Made by a program: the position numbers and the translations under genes
The notes under the pieces: model-generated
Databases searched by the model: none
What the model saw: only the letters and a program-made list of their open reading frames with translations
What the model was told of the DNA's origin: nothing
Assembly (NCBI GenBank): GCA_009733575.1
Contig: ML769657.1
Location: 1-64,000, forward strand
Length of the DNA stretch: 64,000 nt
Reading direction: 5' to 3'
Source: Gymnopus androsaceus JB14
Lineage: Eukaryota > Basidiomycota > Agaricomycetes > Agaricales > Omphalotaceae
In this document: in pieces, positions 46,761 to 58,427 of the stretch
Layout of the letters: each line of letters opens with the position of its first letter
How positions within the stretch are numbered: position 1 is the first letter of the stretch

Positions 46761-48776
46761 ATGTATCGGAACGTATCTTCCCCCATCTTTGACGCACCAG
46801 AATTTCCTACTCTACGTCGAGTAAAACCCTTGCCAAAAAGACGGAAAACTTCCGTCTCTGTTATTAGTCCTGATGACAAAGGACTCGGACCTGGCAGCCC
46901 CAGGATGCTTGTCGCTGAATCCAACGGCGTACCGCACTCTCTCCATATGCCAGGCTTGCCTCCTATCCCTTTGTCTCTTCCCGGTCCAAATGCCACAGCA
47001 GAAGAGCTGCTAGCTCATGCAGACGCGCTGCAGTCGTACTATCTTCCCATCCTCGACGCTGCAGCAGCCAATATCAGTGCAGTCGCAGACGGATTTGCTA
47101 ATGCGGTCGCTGTCGAGCCAGATATGCTTGGCAATGGCATGCACAACCTCAGTCTCAGAGACCGAGACCGTGACGATGAATCGGATCGTGGGGATGGTGA
47201 TGGTGATTATATCGATCATCTCCAGCAGCCAGGAAATACAAAGAAACGTAAAGTACCTGCCAATATATCACGTCTACAGGGTGCTGCGCAGGACGGCGAG
47301 GATGAGACCGAAGAGTCTTTGGATTTGCATGATGGGACGTTGACCATGGGTATTCCGACTGGTATCGAGGTTGGTAATGGGAACAGTGACACAGGACAAG
47401 GTGATGGTGGCGGAGGTGAAGGAAACGGAAAGCCAAATTCCATGTCGACTACCCTCCGCCTCCTATCTCGTCGCAAAACAAAAGTCTCGTCTTTCGGCTG
47501 CGACCCTCGCTGGTCTTCAACACAAAGAGACACTCAAAGTCCGGAAACGCCAATTGGCCGCGGTCTTGGGCGCGCTGTCTCACGGGGATACGTTGGCGTT
47601 GGACCAAGCGCTCTCCGGGACCTACCCGTTCCCGTCTTCCGGTTCTCCGTCAGGAGACGATACGTTGCCGTTGACTGCTTTAGGTATAGACGCTACCGGT
47701 GCGAAGCAAGCACCCAAAATTCGGCTGTCGAAGCGGACGGGTCCGAGAATGGCTAGGAGAGTCAAGGCGGCGCTTCCGTTGAGACTCAAGGAGAATGAGG
47801 AACCGGTACAGATTCCTGCGAAGCGACTTTACTTTTGTCTGTCATAGCGCGAGTGAGTTGGTAGATTGCTTTCATGGAATCTATTTAATGTGCTTGTAGC
47901 TGCTGACCGCCTTTCTGCGACTAAACAAGAGGTGGCCACGCTGCGTCGCAGGTTCGAGAATGAACTTGCAAGACAAGCGTCCCGTGCAGCAGCAGCCAGC
48001 AGAGCCGTAGCCCGCGCATCAGCGTCTCCTGCCAAATCTTCCAAGAAACGGGGTGATAGGGCTCGCACTACTACTACAGGAACTAAGAAGCTTCGGGACC
48101 AACCAGCTGAATTCCTCGACCCATCAAGAGACACAACAATGCCGATGCCGGTACCGGTACCATCCAACACAAAAACACAAGGACGCGGGAAGAAAAAGAA
48201 ACGCTCAGCTCTAGCCAACGCGTCTAATCCTCATCATCTACGGAATTATGTTCCCTCCAGGTTGCCTTATTCCGACGGGGCAAACCAAGCCAATGCAAAC
48301 GCGCACGCGAACGATCTTGGTCCGTTCCCTTTGCGGTTTCTCTCTGCTGAGATTCCGCCCCGCCGAGGCAAACGTTCCTCTTCACGGACCCGAGCTCAAG
48401 CTCAGGCCCAGCAGTCGTTGAACAATCCAGCAGACGAATGGGTCTGCGTTTTTTGTGAATACGAGTTATTCTTTGGAGATGATGGAGAGTATAGGAAGGC
48501 TGTGAGGAGGAGGAAATCGGTTTTGAAACGGAGGAGGAGGGCGAGGGAGAGAGCTGCTGCTGCTGCTAGTGGCACAAAAGCCAAGTTTCCTTCTTCTACT
48601 TCTACTCAGGCTACTGCCAAGAAGACGCGTCAGGAGGATGAGGAGGAGGATGGAGATGATGATGTGGATTACGAGCCAGTTGGTCAAGGTGGCCAACTTG
48701 GTGGAAATGGGGTGCAGAGTACGAAGCGGAGAGGAATAGGAGCGGGAGGGGAGCGGGAACAGAGTTCATATGGATA
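46761..48776 (+). CDS. conserved basidiomycete protein of unknown function
   Basis: Start at the ATG in a favourable aaaaATG context (46761; MYRNVSSPIFDAPEFPTLRR). It reads through a basic KPLPKRRK patch, AEELLAHADALQSYYLPILD, an acidic/Gly-rich linker, then LAGLQHKETLKVRKRQLAAVLGALSHGDTLALDQAL. A further segment (SDFTFVCHSAS then an intron, ADRLSATKQEVATLRRRFE, probable coiled coil) follows, and near the C-terminus DEWVCVFCEYELFFGDDGEYRKA and a very basic VLKRRRRARERAAAA helix. It looks nuclear (several basic patches). The frame changes near 47445 and near 47820 in the visible sequence; both need one base removed or two added, unlike the other genes. No named domain. Confidence 0.6.
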
Positions 48777-49718
48777 ACGGTACCGGATGACTGACTGTTT
48801 TGCGTACAACTATGGGTAGCCCAAGTACCTAACCACGTTCATTCATTCATTTACGCTTTCCAATGTACATGTTTCTTTCGTTCAAGGATAGTCCCCCGTT
48901 GTTGAACATACTAAGGAAGGTAAACAAGCATTACCCTCAAAAGAGGCTGTACTAAATTTCTCCGCATCGACTACATTATCATATTGGGACAGACCTCAGT
49001 GAACTAAAAATGCCGTTCCTGATATATAAAACGCTCCGTGGAGCCTCCGAATCCGGTCTCATATCCTTTTGCTTCGAGTTCTCGAGATCGAGAGGGCTTT
49101 GATACCAACATCTCCAAAGCATTTCTTTCTACATGGAGATCTCAGATAGGCGAAAGCGGTGGTATCCAGTTTAGGAAAATGAGCGCTGAGCGCTTGCCCC
49201 GTTCACTGAGCGCTTAAATGTACCTAGACCGCGGTACCTTAGTTACTTGTCCGGGATAATTCCGTCGTCTTATTTAAGGACGAAAAAGCTGATCCTAGTA
49301 TCAGCAATTTATCTTCCTTCTCTACCACTAACATGTCTCAGACAGTGCTCGTCGTCGAGACTGCCAAAACTCCCCACGACAGCACTGCAGATTGCAAACA
49401 AGAATCCAGGTGAATTGATCGCATTTGGCAAGTTGTTTGCTGCAAACGTGAGTTTGTTTTTCACTGTATTTTTTGAATAAATTTGACTGACTGACTAGTT
49501 GACATTAGCCTGATCTACTTATCGTTTGAAATATGATCTTCCGCTGAATGAGCCGGATTTCAACACTTTGTTTGCTCCCAATGCCTCTGGACCCGAGCGG
49601 TACACGTATTATCCTTTCGCGAAGCAGTATATTTAGAGGACGGATATTCAATGTTCCAGTGCAGAATAGTTACATTTAGATGATGATAAACATCCCAACT
49701 TCCACAGTCGTTGGCGAG
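48777..49718. other. intergenic with a possible gene scrap
   Basis: 49183-49217 contains three copies of gagcgct. An ATG at 49333 opens MSQTVLVVETAKTPH, which with a frame change leads to ALQIANKNPGELI, weakly like the N-terminus of a zinc-type alcohol dehydrogenase/quinone oxidoreductase. It stops quickly and is probably a relic. Not called as a gene. Confidence 0.3.
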
Positions 49719-52188
49719 CTATTTCCCCTCCACAAACTCAACACTGGTTCTCATTACATCTAGGCGTTCAGGCGAGCGTAACTTGAAAGAACACTCGAAT
49801 GGGTACGGACGGCTATACAATATCCAAACAAATGGGAACCTCACTGAGATATGGACATTGTCATACTCACTTCTGTACTGTTGTTGTGTCATAGTCTCCA
49901 GTCGGGATGATGATTTCGCCATTTTCATCCAAGGCATTCGATATGTCGTATACAGCTAGTACAGACGCAATGGTAATCCAAATTGTGGACAAAGCCATAT
50001 GTCTTCCAGGGCAGGCTCTAGTATGTATCGTTAGCACGTAGTCAAGCACGGACCCATCTTTCTCAAACAAATCACATACCTACGACCAAACCCAAAACCA
50101 GATGTGGGCTCCATGACGCCAAGGTTTAATTGTCCGTCTGCAGCACAGATATAACGATCCGGGTTGAAAGTATATGGGTCAGGAAATTTTGTTTCATCAT
50201 GGAACATCGCCCTAAACAGTGTCCTCATGCATGAGAAATCTGGGTAGTTCGAGATGAATGACTAACCAAACATTCGCCATAACGGTCGCATTTTTAGGGA
50301 TTCGATATCCTCTGTATATATCTTCCTCGGTAGATAGATGGGCCATGACTGTCAGCGGAACCTCAACACAGAAGAAGAAGAGACAGATATGAATCCTCAC
50401 CCAGGGGATTGACGGGCTGCCACCTAAACAATATTTTTGTACTCCAGGTTGGGACTGGCAGGTAAGAGCAGATTCACTTTCGTACCTCAAAACTTCATTT
50501 AATATTGCTTGAATATAAGGGAGCGATGACTTGTCGTCAAATTCCGGCAACCGATTGCTTCCAACTACACGATCCAGCTCTTGTTGTGCTTTTTTCTGGT
50601 ATCCAGGATACTTGACCATAGCGAGAAAAAAGGTAGTAAGAGCAACAACGGCGGTATCAGTACCAGCTGGAGGTCGTGAGGAAAATTTATTAGTATGAAA
50701 TTGTGGTGATTGGTATGTTCAATGATCCCACCGAGGTACATGACCCCCGCCGTTTGCTCAATCATCCCTTCGGCATTAGAGTCGGGGTCACTCAGTTGCT
50801 CAAAACACCGAGTGACGAAGCAGGGCTCCATACCTCCCTCGATCTATTCAGACAGATAGAATTTTGTATGGCCTCATTAACGAATCTTTGAGTGCTTACC
50901 AGAGAGCTCTTTGCTGCAGCAAACGGTCCATGTAACAATTTCTCCATATCAGCCTTCCAAATCCGAGCTTGGCGTTGGAATGAAGCTCCAGGGACCCATG
51001 AAGGAATATATTTCAACCACGGGAGGTAATCCTGAAAATATCCAAATAAGCTAAAATTCAAGCAGCTGACTTGAAGGTACGATACCACAAGAAAAGATCC
51101 TGGTATACTTGCTGCTATAAATCCATCCGCTGCTCGCTCAGCATTGTAGGTGTGAACAGAGTCCTGCACCACATTTACATCGAAACCGTAAGCAACGGAC
51201 AATATACTTGAACCAGTCATCCTGTCAGGGAGAGCAAAATATGTACGTACACTTGTTATAACGCATCAGGAGCGACTCACTTGCGCACAAGCTTAGCATA
51301 CTGTTCTGGTTTTTCATGGAGGTTAAGGAGAAAATTCCGTGCCGCCTTTAGCTCTTGAGGTTCATGTTGATCTGCATTGTTCGGGTTGAACACTAGGAAT
51401 CACCAAAGAGTCACGGTAGAGATTAAATACTGGGACATATGGGACTTGGAGCATATAACTGACTGGTAGTAAACAGCTTCCGACAAGCTTTCCATTCGGG
51501 CCCGTATGGCATACCAACGAAGGCCCATTTCCATCTGCATCGGTCACTGGTCAGAAAACGGTGATTTTCGTATCCGACATGACTGACCCTATTCTGGATA
51601 GAGTACATTGACCAAGTTGAGCGTCGATGGTCGTGGAAAAATTAGATAGCATACTCACAGGTCATTCAACATTGTCAGTGGAGGCCTAGTAGTCCCCATG
51701 AAAAATTAAAACTGGAGGCAAGATTGGGTAAAAGAGTATCAAACTCACCGACTAGAATACGTTGCAGATCTTCGTTCAAATAACTCTGTCGCGGCTTCTA
51801 GCGTATTAAGAATGATTATTGGGTTGCCAGCGACGTTGACGTGGATGATGTCTGAGTCTGTCCAAGATCATCGTAAGAATCTAAGAATTTTTCAACTCGA
51901 AGCACCAGCTAAGTCAACTCGCCATATTTTTGATACCACTCTGTAAAGGTTATCCAGGTAGGCCTTGAGATCAGACATTGTATATTTCCTGATACCCAAG
52001 TTCAATATCGAGAACACTCTAGCCATTCAAAAGAAGAAAAAATAATCACTAAACGAACCTATCAACGGGAAAGAGCTAGGGCCAGGAGGTAATAGGTTTC
52101 TTGTTCGGAATCGTAGTTGTTGAAAGAGATACAAGATGGCCAGAGCAACTCCACAGCCTGTCCATGCGAGAATGTTGTTCGAAACCAT
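49719..52188 (-). CDS. cytochrome P450 monooxygenase 2
   Basis: The N-terminal anchor MVSNNILAWTGCGVALAILYL is followed by the proline-rich hinge LLPPGPSSFPLIG. Next come TEWYQKYG, IIHVNVAGNPIIILNTLEAATELFERR, MPYGPEWKACRKLF, EPQELKAARNFLLNL, RKMTGSSILSVAYGFDV, LPWLKYIPSWVPG, an I-helix region around 50660-50680, QKKAQQELDRVVG, LPYIQAILNEVLR (ExxR), EEDIYRGYRIPKNATVMANVW, FPDPYTFNPDRY, and the haem loop FGFGRR joined across an intron to ACPGRHMA with the axial Cys. It ends SVEFVEGK. No frame breaks were needed. The layout matches the large Agaricomycete clan related to O-methylsterigmatocystin oxidoreductase; substrate unknown. Confidence 0.85.
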
Positions 52189-52942
52189 TAAGGATCTGTC
52201 AAGTTGTCACTTAGGTAGGATCTTGAGGGTGTAGTTTGGGTTCGAGAGCGGAGGATAGCTCTTATCAAGAGGATTGGCGGAAAAAAAATCCCGGACACCG
52301 ACTCCTCTTCGGACCGCTACCTCTAAATATAGCAAGCTTGCTTGCGAGAGTCTGCTACGGGAGACAAACCGCGAACGCTTCCGCAAAGTAATAGCGCTCG
52401 GGAAACCAGGACTCCGAGTCACCAGGCCTCCGGGCCACCGAGTCAGTCTATTTCTCCAGAAACCTCCCTAGAGCTCTAATCGCTGACGCGTTGCCGAGAT
52501 TTGAAGGCGGTAGTGCTGGGGTGAGCGGGGTAAAACTTGTGGTGAACCCTCAAGAAACTCCGTAATTATTCTAGTATTAGGCCTAGGCATGATAATGAAC
52601 ATTATAGTATTATAAAATGAATTCCGAACATCATTAGTTTAAATTCTGTACACTGTCCAAGTCCGTGGCTCACATATGATACAATGTACCATCCTATCTT
52701 ATGGATAAATCCTCATCTTCAAGACCCGCTCCATCGGATAACCCATCTCGAATTTCAAAGGCTCTCAGTGACGCGGTAAGTATAACACCGCGGATACAGA
52801 ATCCTTAGCGCCGCTGCAGCGGCAGGTCCCCGACTCCCCGGCTAAGTCCGCCAATTCGAATTTCGCTTTCAGCGACGTAGCACAAGTACTCATTATACCG
52901 AAGACCATATGTAATTAAACCTTAGCACAAAGTACCGTGCTA
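52189..52942. other. intergenic left flank of the Helitron-associated locus
   Basis: Promoter side of P450 2. An 8-bp palindrome gcctaggc lies at 52582-52589 next to ctagtatta. A short plus-strand frame at 52701 (MDKSSSSRPAPSDNPS) ends in a donor-like gtaagt and may be a lone exon. No complete gene. Confidence 0.35.
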
Positions 52943-53572
52943 TCACTTGAAGTTAAGCCTCGCGAAAGCGGCCAGGTCGTTCGCCATAGCCAACCAATCC
53001 CTGTCCTCCAATCCCCTGTCCCCACCTTCGATATTCTCCTCAGCATACCCCACACCTGTACTGGATGCGTCGGGCACTAAGTCACCGAGCACGATGACAT
53101 TAACACCATTGAATGCCTGCCCTTCAACATCCCCAACTTCCAGGCCATGGGCAGATGCGAAGGCATCTAAGATGCGGCGCAAAACATCAGCCGAACATAG
53201 GCAGACATCGTTGACAATAAGATACTTTGCAACACGCAAAGTATTACGTTGTTCATTTGATAGAGTCGCAGTGTTGACCCAATGTTGCAAAGGAATCCCG
53301 CCAATATGCGCAGCCGCAACAGAAGTGGGTGTAGTTATGAGAAGAAGGTCTTCAGAGAGACGCTCCTTGAACAACTTGGCAATGCTCTGGACAAGAGTAA
53401 ATTTACCCACTCCAGCAGGACCGGACACCAACAGTCGCAGTGGATCGACGTCCTTCCAATCGCAAAGTAGACCCGTCTGTAGATGTCGTTCAATGAGAGA
53501 CAAAATGGATTCCTGTTCAACGGAAGCCTCACAGTACATTAAATAAAATTCAGACGTGGTCGGAGACGACAT
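52943..53572 (-). CDS. PIF1-like helicase fragment with altered ATPase motifs
   Basis: Single open exon, 209 residues. The organisation is that of the first half of a PIF1 helicase: PLRLLVSGPAGVGKFTLVQSI (Walker A position), LLLITTPTSVAAAHIGGIPLQHW (motif Ia region), YLIVNDVCLCSADVLRRILDAF (Walker B position), VNVIVLGDLVPD (motif III position). Key residues differ from active enzymes: GKF in place of GK[ST], ND in place of DE, and GDLVPDA in place of GDxxQFPP. The second RecA-like lobe is absent. ATP hydrolysis is therefore unlikely. It lies 7 kb downstream of the full helicase on the same strand and could be a decayed paralogue or a repurposed binding module. Confidence 0.65.
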   Translation of the reverse strand: MSSPTTSEFYLMYCEASVEQESILSLIERHLQTGLLCDWKDVDPLRLLVSGPAGVGKFTLVQSIAKLFKERLSEDLLLITTPTSVAAAHIGGIPLQHWVNTATLSNEQRNTLRVAKYLIVNDVCLCSADVLRRILDAFASAHGLEVGDVEGQAFNGVNVIVLGDLVPDASSTGVGYAEENIEGGDRGLEDRDWLAMANDLAAFARLNFK

Positions 53573-54009
53573 ACCATATTAAAAGCAATTATCTCCTGGA
53601 TGTAAGCACTGTCGGTTGTTCAGATCAGTGGATAAGCGACGCAAGCAATGAATGCGCAGAAAAGCGCTTGAGTTTTGAAGCATTTCAGTCGATCGGTTGC
53701 CTGGCTGCAACAGCGCACCGAAGTGTCCACCAATACCAATCATTAACATGCGATCGGTTGCCCGCCTGTTATTTGTTGAGCACCGGTGCTACGAGACGAA
53801 AACGTTCTGGGCAAGGACGACACCACCCATGGTCGAAGTAGTGGTATTAGAACTATCAATATTAAGTACGCAACTTGTAGAGCGATTATCAATAATTAAG
53901 TACGCAAGTCATACAGCAAGCACGGAAAATAGGCCAGAGTTAAACGGCGAATGCTTGTCAAAATGTGAAGAGATTGGCAACGCAGCGGTTAACAATGCCT
54001 TCAAACCAC
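53573..54009. other. intergenic, no gene recognised
   Basis: Upstream of the PIF1-like ORF. A plus-strand open frame of 133 codons (53697-54098) has no motif and overlaps the next gene. Confidence 0.35.
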
Positions 54010-54922
54010 CTACCAAGGATACTTCTTACCATGGCACCCGTGTAGCCCATCGAACGGACATGGATTGTACATACACACTCCGCACAAATTCCACCTAGCA
54101 GACAGCTCCAAACGAGAAGGACAGCTGTCACTCCCTGCACAACCGCCCCAACGAAGGTTCCAGGTAGCGCTGTCTGTGAAAGACCGCCATACAGCTGGAC
54201 AACAGCTTTTATCATGAGCTGTATCGCCTGGTCTGTTTCCGCGATGATGACGGCGCACGCTGGAAGGGAGCAGTGATGGCATAAAGTAAGGTGACCAATG
54301 GACATCGAGATAAGTCGAGCGAAGCACTAGCTTCGGGTATGGCATGTACAACGAATCGCTCGTCAGTATGTTTAGCGATGCCACGTTGGAGAACCCCAGC
54401 ACAAAATAGATAGCTGAATCAGATTTACTGAGCAAAATCCTTATGCGCCGTCCCTGTCCGCATGTATCAGAAAAGTTTCCTAGCATACCCAAACAATCGT
54501 AATCTTACCTTGGAGGTGCGATACGCCATATATTCTCCACAGTAATCTTCAAAGACGTGCGGAATATCAACATATTCCACTACCCAACCCTCGGCCGCAG
54601 CGTTAGAACGCCAAGCATCCCGCGAGTCTCTGGGCCCCGCAATCAAAAGGGGAAAGTTGGAATTGGGGACCAGATTTAGAAATGACAGAACAAACGAGCC
54701 AATGATGAATGAGTTGGAAGAGTTCATTGTTGACCGAAGCAAGATTGGATTATTAACGTAGAAAGACAACTGAGTAGATAATCGAATAGAATAGTAGGAG
54801 CGAACGAAATCCCTCAGTGAGGTCGAGGTACTAGAGAGAGCGCAAAGGACCTGAGGTTTGCAGAGGTCAAGGATCTGTCCGCTAGTCTTGGGAGGCAGTT
54901 TGCGATTCAACATCGTTGGCAT
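54010..54922 (-). CDS. nucleotidyltransferase-like protein 1 (tentative)
   Basis: Starts MPTMLNRKLPPKTSGQILDL, with an F-box-like opening helix. The segment SSNSFIIGSFVLSFLN then NSNFPLLIAGPRDSRD matches the layout 'G(S).xxLxFL ... DxDL' of uncharacterised Agaricomycete proteins with a nucleotidyltransferase-like fold. After an intron near 54480-54508 it reads RRIRILLSKSDSAIYFVLGF and SLYMPYPKLVLRSTYL, again as in that family. The canonical second Asp of the DxD motif is not seen (NSNF), so catalysis is doubtful. The C-terminal end is unclear: another frame (53958-54305) encodes two hydrophobic segments and could be the true last exon. Confidence 0.4.
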
Positions 54923-54990
54923 TCTAACTATTACGACCGAAAGCACTATTTATGTCTGTCAGCGCCGGTTACCAGAAATAACAGTGAATT

Positions 54991-55540
54991 TCACCTTTCG
55001 AGCAATAATTTGATGGAGGCCCCATCGGTTTGCATATTGATATCTTTCCCCTCCAATCTGTCCAACGAAAACTTGACGACAAGTACGTCGCCCCGAGGAA
55101 CCAGAACCACGTTGGCGAGATCGGAAACGGCCAAATTCCTGCGCAGCGAAGACGTTGAAAGTAAGGACTGACGCAAATAATATGCTGTATAAGAGCACTG
55201 AGTGGACGGACATGATATAGAAGTTGTGTCAAGAGCCGATAAAGTAGCACATTGTGAGTTCACGTATACGCTTGGGCGAAATATCCAAAACTCGCTGAAT
55301 ATATACTCGGGACTGGTGCGAGGTGGTATGTTCACTTGAAGAACAACAGGGACAGGCACTTCACAAGTTCTACGCTCAAAAGCGAACAGAACACCCTGAG
55401 CAGAGCCACAAAAGTTCTGTACGTGCAAATATTAGTAGTACTTCAATGGAAATGCAACCAGCACTGACATTGGAGTTGTTTTGAAAATACGCTAGTCGTC
55501 CTCTAATGCGAGCAGGGGCAGTATCGGAAGGTGCAGCCAT
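54991..55540 (-). CDS. unknown protein in the Helitron-associated locus
   Basis: Two exons. MAAPSDTAPARIRGRLAYFQ ends at a gtcagt donor near 55468 and joins NFCGSAQGVLFAFERRTCEV near 55416. It continues VPVPVVLQVNIPP, EFWIFRPSVYVNSQCA, then a Ser/Cys-rich segment, LVPRGDVLVVKFSLDRLEG and ends SIKLLLER. Predicted mostly beta-strand, no signal peptide, about 165 residues. I do not recognise it. Bidirectional spacing of about 160 bases to the polymerase-delta-like gene suggests a shared promoter. Confidence 0.5.
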
Positions 55541-55702
55541 GAAGGCAAAGACAAAGGATGTTTAATAGGAGGCGACCATGTCAGTGCAGATAGGAGGTGG
55601 GATTTAATAGAATGTGAGGCATAGGGTACTGAGAGCGAGTGGAAAAGTTTGTAAACCATACAAACACACCCCTTTTACAAAACCACGCAACAAACTCAGG
55701 AA

Positions 55703-56223
55703 ATGCCGCATGAACATAAGCCAACTCAGGCCGCTCCACCGAAGCTTAAGCAACAGGACATACGGGACTTTAACGAGAATCGCAAACGCCAACTGGGGTC
55801 AAAAAAGAAGGATACAAACGCACCCGTCCAAGGTTCCTCTCACGATTCCGATTCCAACGAAGAAATACAGTATATCGGAATCAGGACGCGGTCCGAAGCA
55901 TTAGCTGCAAACAGAATGCTAGACCCCTCAGTACTGACCCGGCTACGAGAGTTTGATTGGTGAGTGACAGTAAATTACGAGAGTTTCAAATTTTGATACG
56001 TGCAGGTCATCGAAGTATGGACCGTTCATCGGTATGACTCGGATGGAGAGGTGGAGGCGAGCACAGCAGCTTGAATTGGATCCACCGCAAGATGTAAGCG
56101 GTACAGCATACGATGCCAAAAAGAAACTAACCCACTGTGTAGATATATCTGATCTTGCTAGAGATCGAGAAAGACAAAGATCATCCTTGGAGGAACAGCC
56201 ATGTTACGCAGATGGTGATGTAG
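55703..56223 (+). CDS. DNA polymerase delta subunit 4-like protein
   Basis: Three exons (55703-55959, 56006-56093, 56143-56223) total 426 bases, 141 residues. A basic, disordered N-terminus (MPHEHKPTQAAPPKLKQQD) precedes LDPSVLTRLREFDW, SKYGPFIGMTRMERWRRAQQ and LELDPPQ, then IYLILLEIEKDKDH. The block YGP.(I)G.(T)R..RW.RA..L.L.PP is the hallmark of POLD4/Cdm1, the small accessory subunit that stabilises polymerase delta. Whether this is the host's own gene or a copy carried by the Helitron-associated locus cannot be decided from one window. Confidence 0.72.
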
Positions 56224-56247
56224 TATAGTAATTGAATAAAGCATCTG

Positions 56248-57204
56248 CTAAATTAATCCATCAACGGATAGCCTGTTCGTCATCCAAGCATATTGGCAGC
56301 TCCAATCTGAGCAATGAGTTGCCCATTGCCAAACATACAACAGATCATCGTGTTTGAACGACAACGCAGCTAGTTGATAATAGTAATCTTCTCCACTCGC
56401 AAGTGTATCCGACCAACTAGCGTGCCAAATGCCTTCACCTCCCCACAGAGAACGCCGGAACGCTGGACAAGTGACGTTCAACGTAAAACCGGAAGCACTG
56501 TTATGCCGATATACCTCCCACCCCAAACGTAAGAGCTGGCGCCAGTGCAGATTGTCTTGTTGAATAGGCGGAAACTCCGTACCCCGTAAAAGTGCCACCT
56601 TGTTGAATGTGAGATCAGGATCAAGCACAAAAGCGTGTGTCGCAGATAAAAAAATCGTGTGAGCGGTAGACAACGCTGAGAGAACATGTTGCCACACGGT
56701 ATCAGAGCGACACTCGATAATGTTAACGCTCCTGTGGCCCGCTCTGTGATATGCCCACACACCGCCAACGGTCCTTGCGCAATCGTCACGCACACGTTCT
56801 GGCGCCGACATAAATCTAAACAAAGCGGAGCATTGAGAATAGCTCAATCCAAACAAAGATAACACACCCAAAATTCCGAAGAGCCGTATGAAGGTACCTG
56901 GAACCTTTGCTCCCTACTAATATATCTAGCCGTTGTGGTGCTGCAGTCTCGACGATGCCAATAGATGCCATGGCAGATGATCCACCATAACTCCAGAACT
57001 CTTCAACATCGCAGAACGAAAAATCTGCGTTTCCTGAAATCCAAAGGAGCAGGAGAATACTTCGAAAATGTCTAAGGGATCCAGCGTCGACCCCGGAACG
57101 ATCTCATTATCAATACGCCGATAAGTCGCTCGATCCAGATCATGAAGGGTGATGGGTGCGAGAGTAATTGACTCGGGTAGGGCTGAAAAAGGAGGCAAGT
57201 CCAT
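56248..57204 (-). CDS. nucleotidyltransferase-like protein 2
   Basis: Likely start MDLPPFSALPESITL at 57204; a shorter start MASIGIVET at 56971 is possible. Segments: LDRATYRRIDNEIVPGSTLD, then (frame joined by an unresolved intron) DFSFCDVEEFWSYGGSSAMA, APQRLDILVGSKGS, and after an intron (about 56816-56893) RFMSAPERVRDDC, VNIIECRSDTVWQHVLSAL, HAFVLDPDLTFNKVALLRGT, ending NRLSVDGLI. The pattern 'GSSA ... DI ... VNIIE ... VLDPDLT' parallels protein 1 at 54010-54922 and the same Agaricomycete family. The catalytic acidic pair would be LDIL, not confirmed. Function unknown. Confidence 0.45.
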
Positions 57205-57298
57205 AAAGAAAACAGGGCAACCTCCTGAAGCCCCGAGATATAAATAAGGACCGAAATTGCAAACATGAAGTCCACTAGCGACGTCCCCATTTCTCGAT

Positions 57299-57834
57299 AT
57301 GGCAGCCGATTATCTTTATCAAACACACACTAAATTTGATCGCAACACCGTCGAAACAGTCGCGACCCTCACCCGCACCATGCAACCTGTAAGAGTTTTG
57401 CACCTTAATACGGAACAAAAATCAACGCTAACGAAATGCAGTCATACCCAGCCATATATCTAAGCTATCTTTTCGCCACTCACCTCGATGTTTGCTGCAA
57501 AGTACCAGTGCCACTACTCCATGGCAGGCAAAACTATAAATCGGTGGCCGATCTCGAAGTGCGACCTTGGATCGATCTTAACAGCCACCGAGGCGTCACA
57601 CAGATGTCCGATCATCATCTTCGATACAGGGTGGGCGATCTGATATACCACATTTTTGTCGATCTCCAAGACAGTCGGAAATCCAGGAGCCCCCATTTTT
57701 CCAACTGGCAAGGCAATGTACTGGTTGTGCACGAGGCTATTGCGCAGGTAGTAGATGCTACAGAGGGGGATATGGACTTAGTGAAAACGGCAGTCCGAGA
57801 GTGCTTGAGGAATCGGAGGAACCAGAAGCGTTAG
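57299..57834 (+). CDS. unknown 160-residue protein in the Helitron-associated locus
   Basis: Exon 1 (57299-57388) MAADYLYQTHTKFDRNTVE ... TMQP; exon 2 (57442-57834) SYPAIYLSYLFATHLDVCCK, HLRYRVGDLIYHIFVDLQD, VVHEAIAQVVDATEGDMDLV, ending RECLRNRRNQKR. The splice is in frame with consensus gtaaga and gcag. Compact, mixed alpha/beta, basic C-terminus. No family recognised. Divergent to nucleotidyltransferase-like protein 2, with 94 bases between starts. Confidence 0.5.
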
Positions 57835-58427
57835 GGGTATATAGCCGGTATATCGAGATTGATTTTGAAATACACTGTTTCCCGCCATTTTCTCGAGATC
57901 AGAGTGTAACAGAGGCCTCGACGTAATACACCAGAAAATCGATCCAGTATTTTTGTAGGAGTTTTCATGGACGCGCTGATTTTGGCAAACTACCTATGAC
58001 CGATGTGAAAGTAATACCGTATGCCAGACTATTACCATTGTCAAAAGAAGCAATAAGTTGAAATGACGTCGTGAATTCCCAACCAGAAGGTAGTTGAAAG
58101 CGGGCAAGCCACGGTTAACGGCAAAGCCAAACAATGGACAAAAAGAGGGTGGTGGGGTACGGTTTGCGTTGATTGCGGCTCGGAACTGGATGAAATCGGA
58201 CAGATCTTTCGTACATGAAAATCGTCAATTAAATCAAGGTCAAGGAGTGTAATATAAACAGGATAACTACAATATGAGACTAATAAAGACATGAAGTCGA
58301 AAATAAGCGAGAAGAGTCCATCGTGTATGTTAAGGCGTAAGCAAATGCACAGGTAACAGAAGGGTATCAGATGAAGAGCAGTAGTCGAGGATACACATTG
58401 AATACAAAAATGTATAATAGGAATCAC
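57835..58427. other. intergenic between converging genes
   Basis: 3' flanks of the genes on both sides. A minus-strand 128-codon frame (58041-58427) is hydrophobic but has no supported start or splice context; not called. Confidence 0.4.

Noticed and set aside
52580..52600. Helitron 3' terminus (palindrome plus CTAG)
   Set aside because: gcctaggc with nearby ctag is suggestive but too short and common to call without a second copy for comparison.
53697..54098. 133-codon plus-strand frame
   Set aside because: Overlaps the better-supported minus-strand gene and shows no motif.
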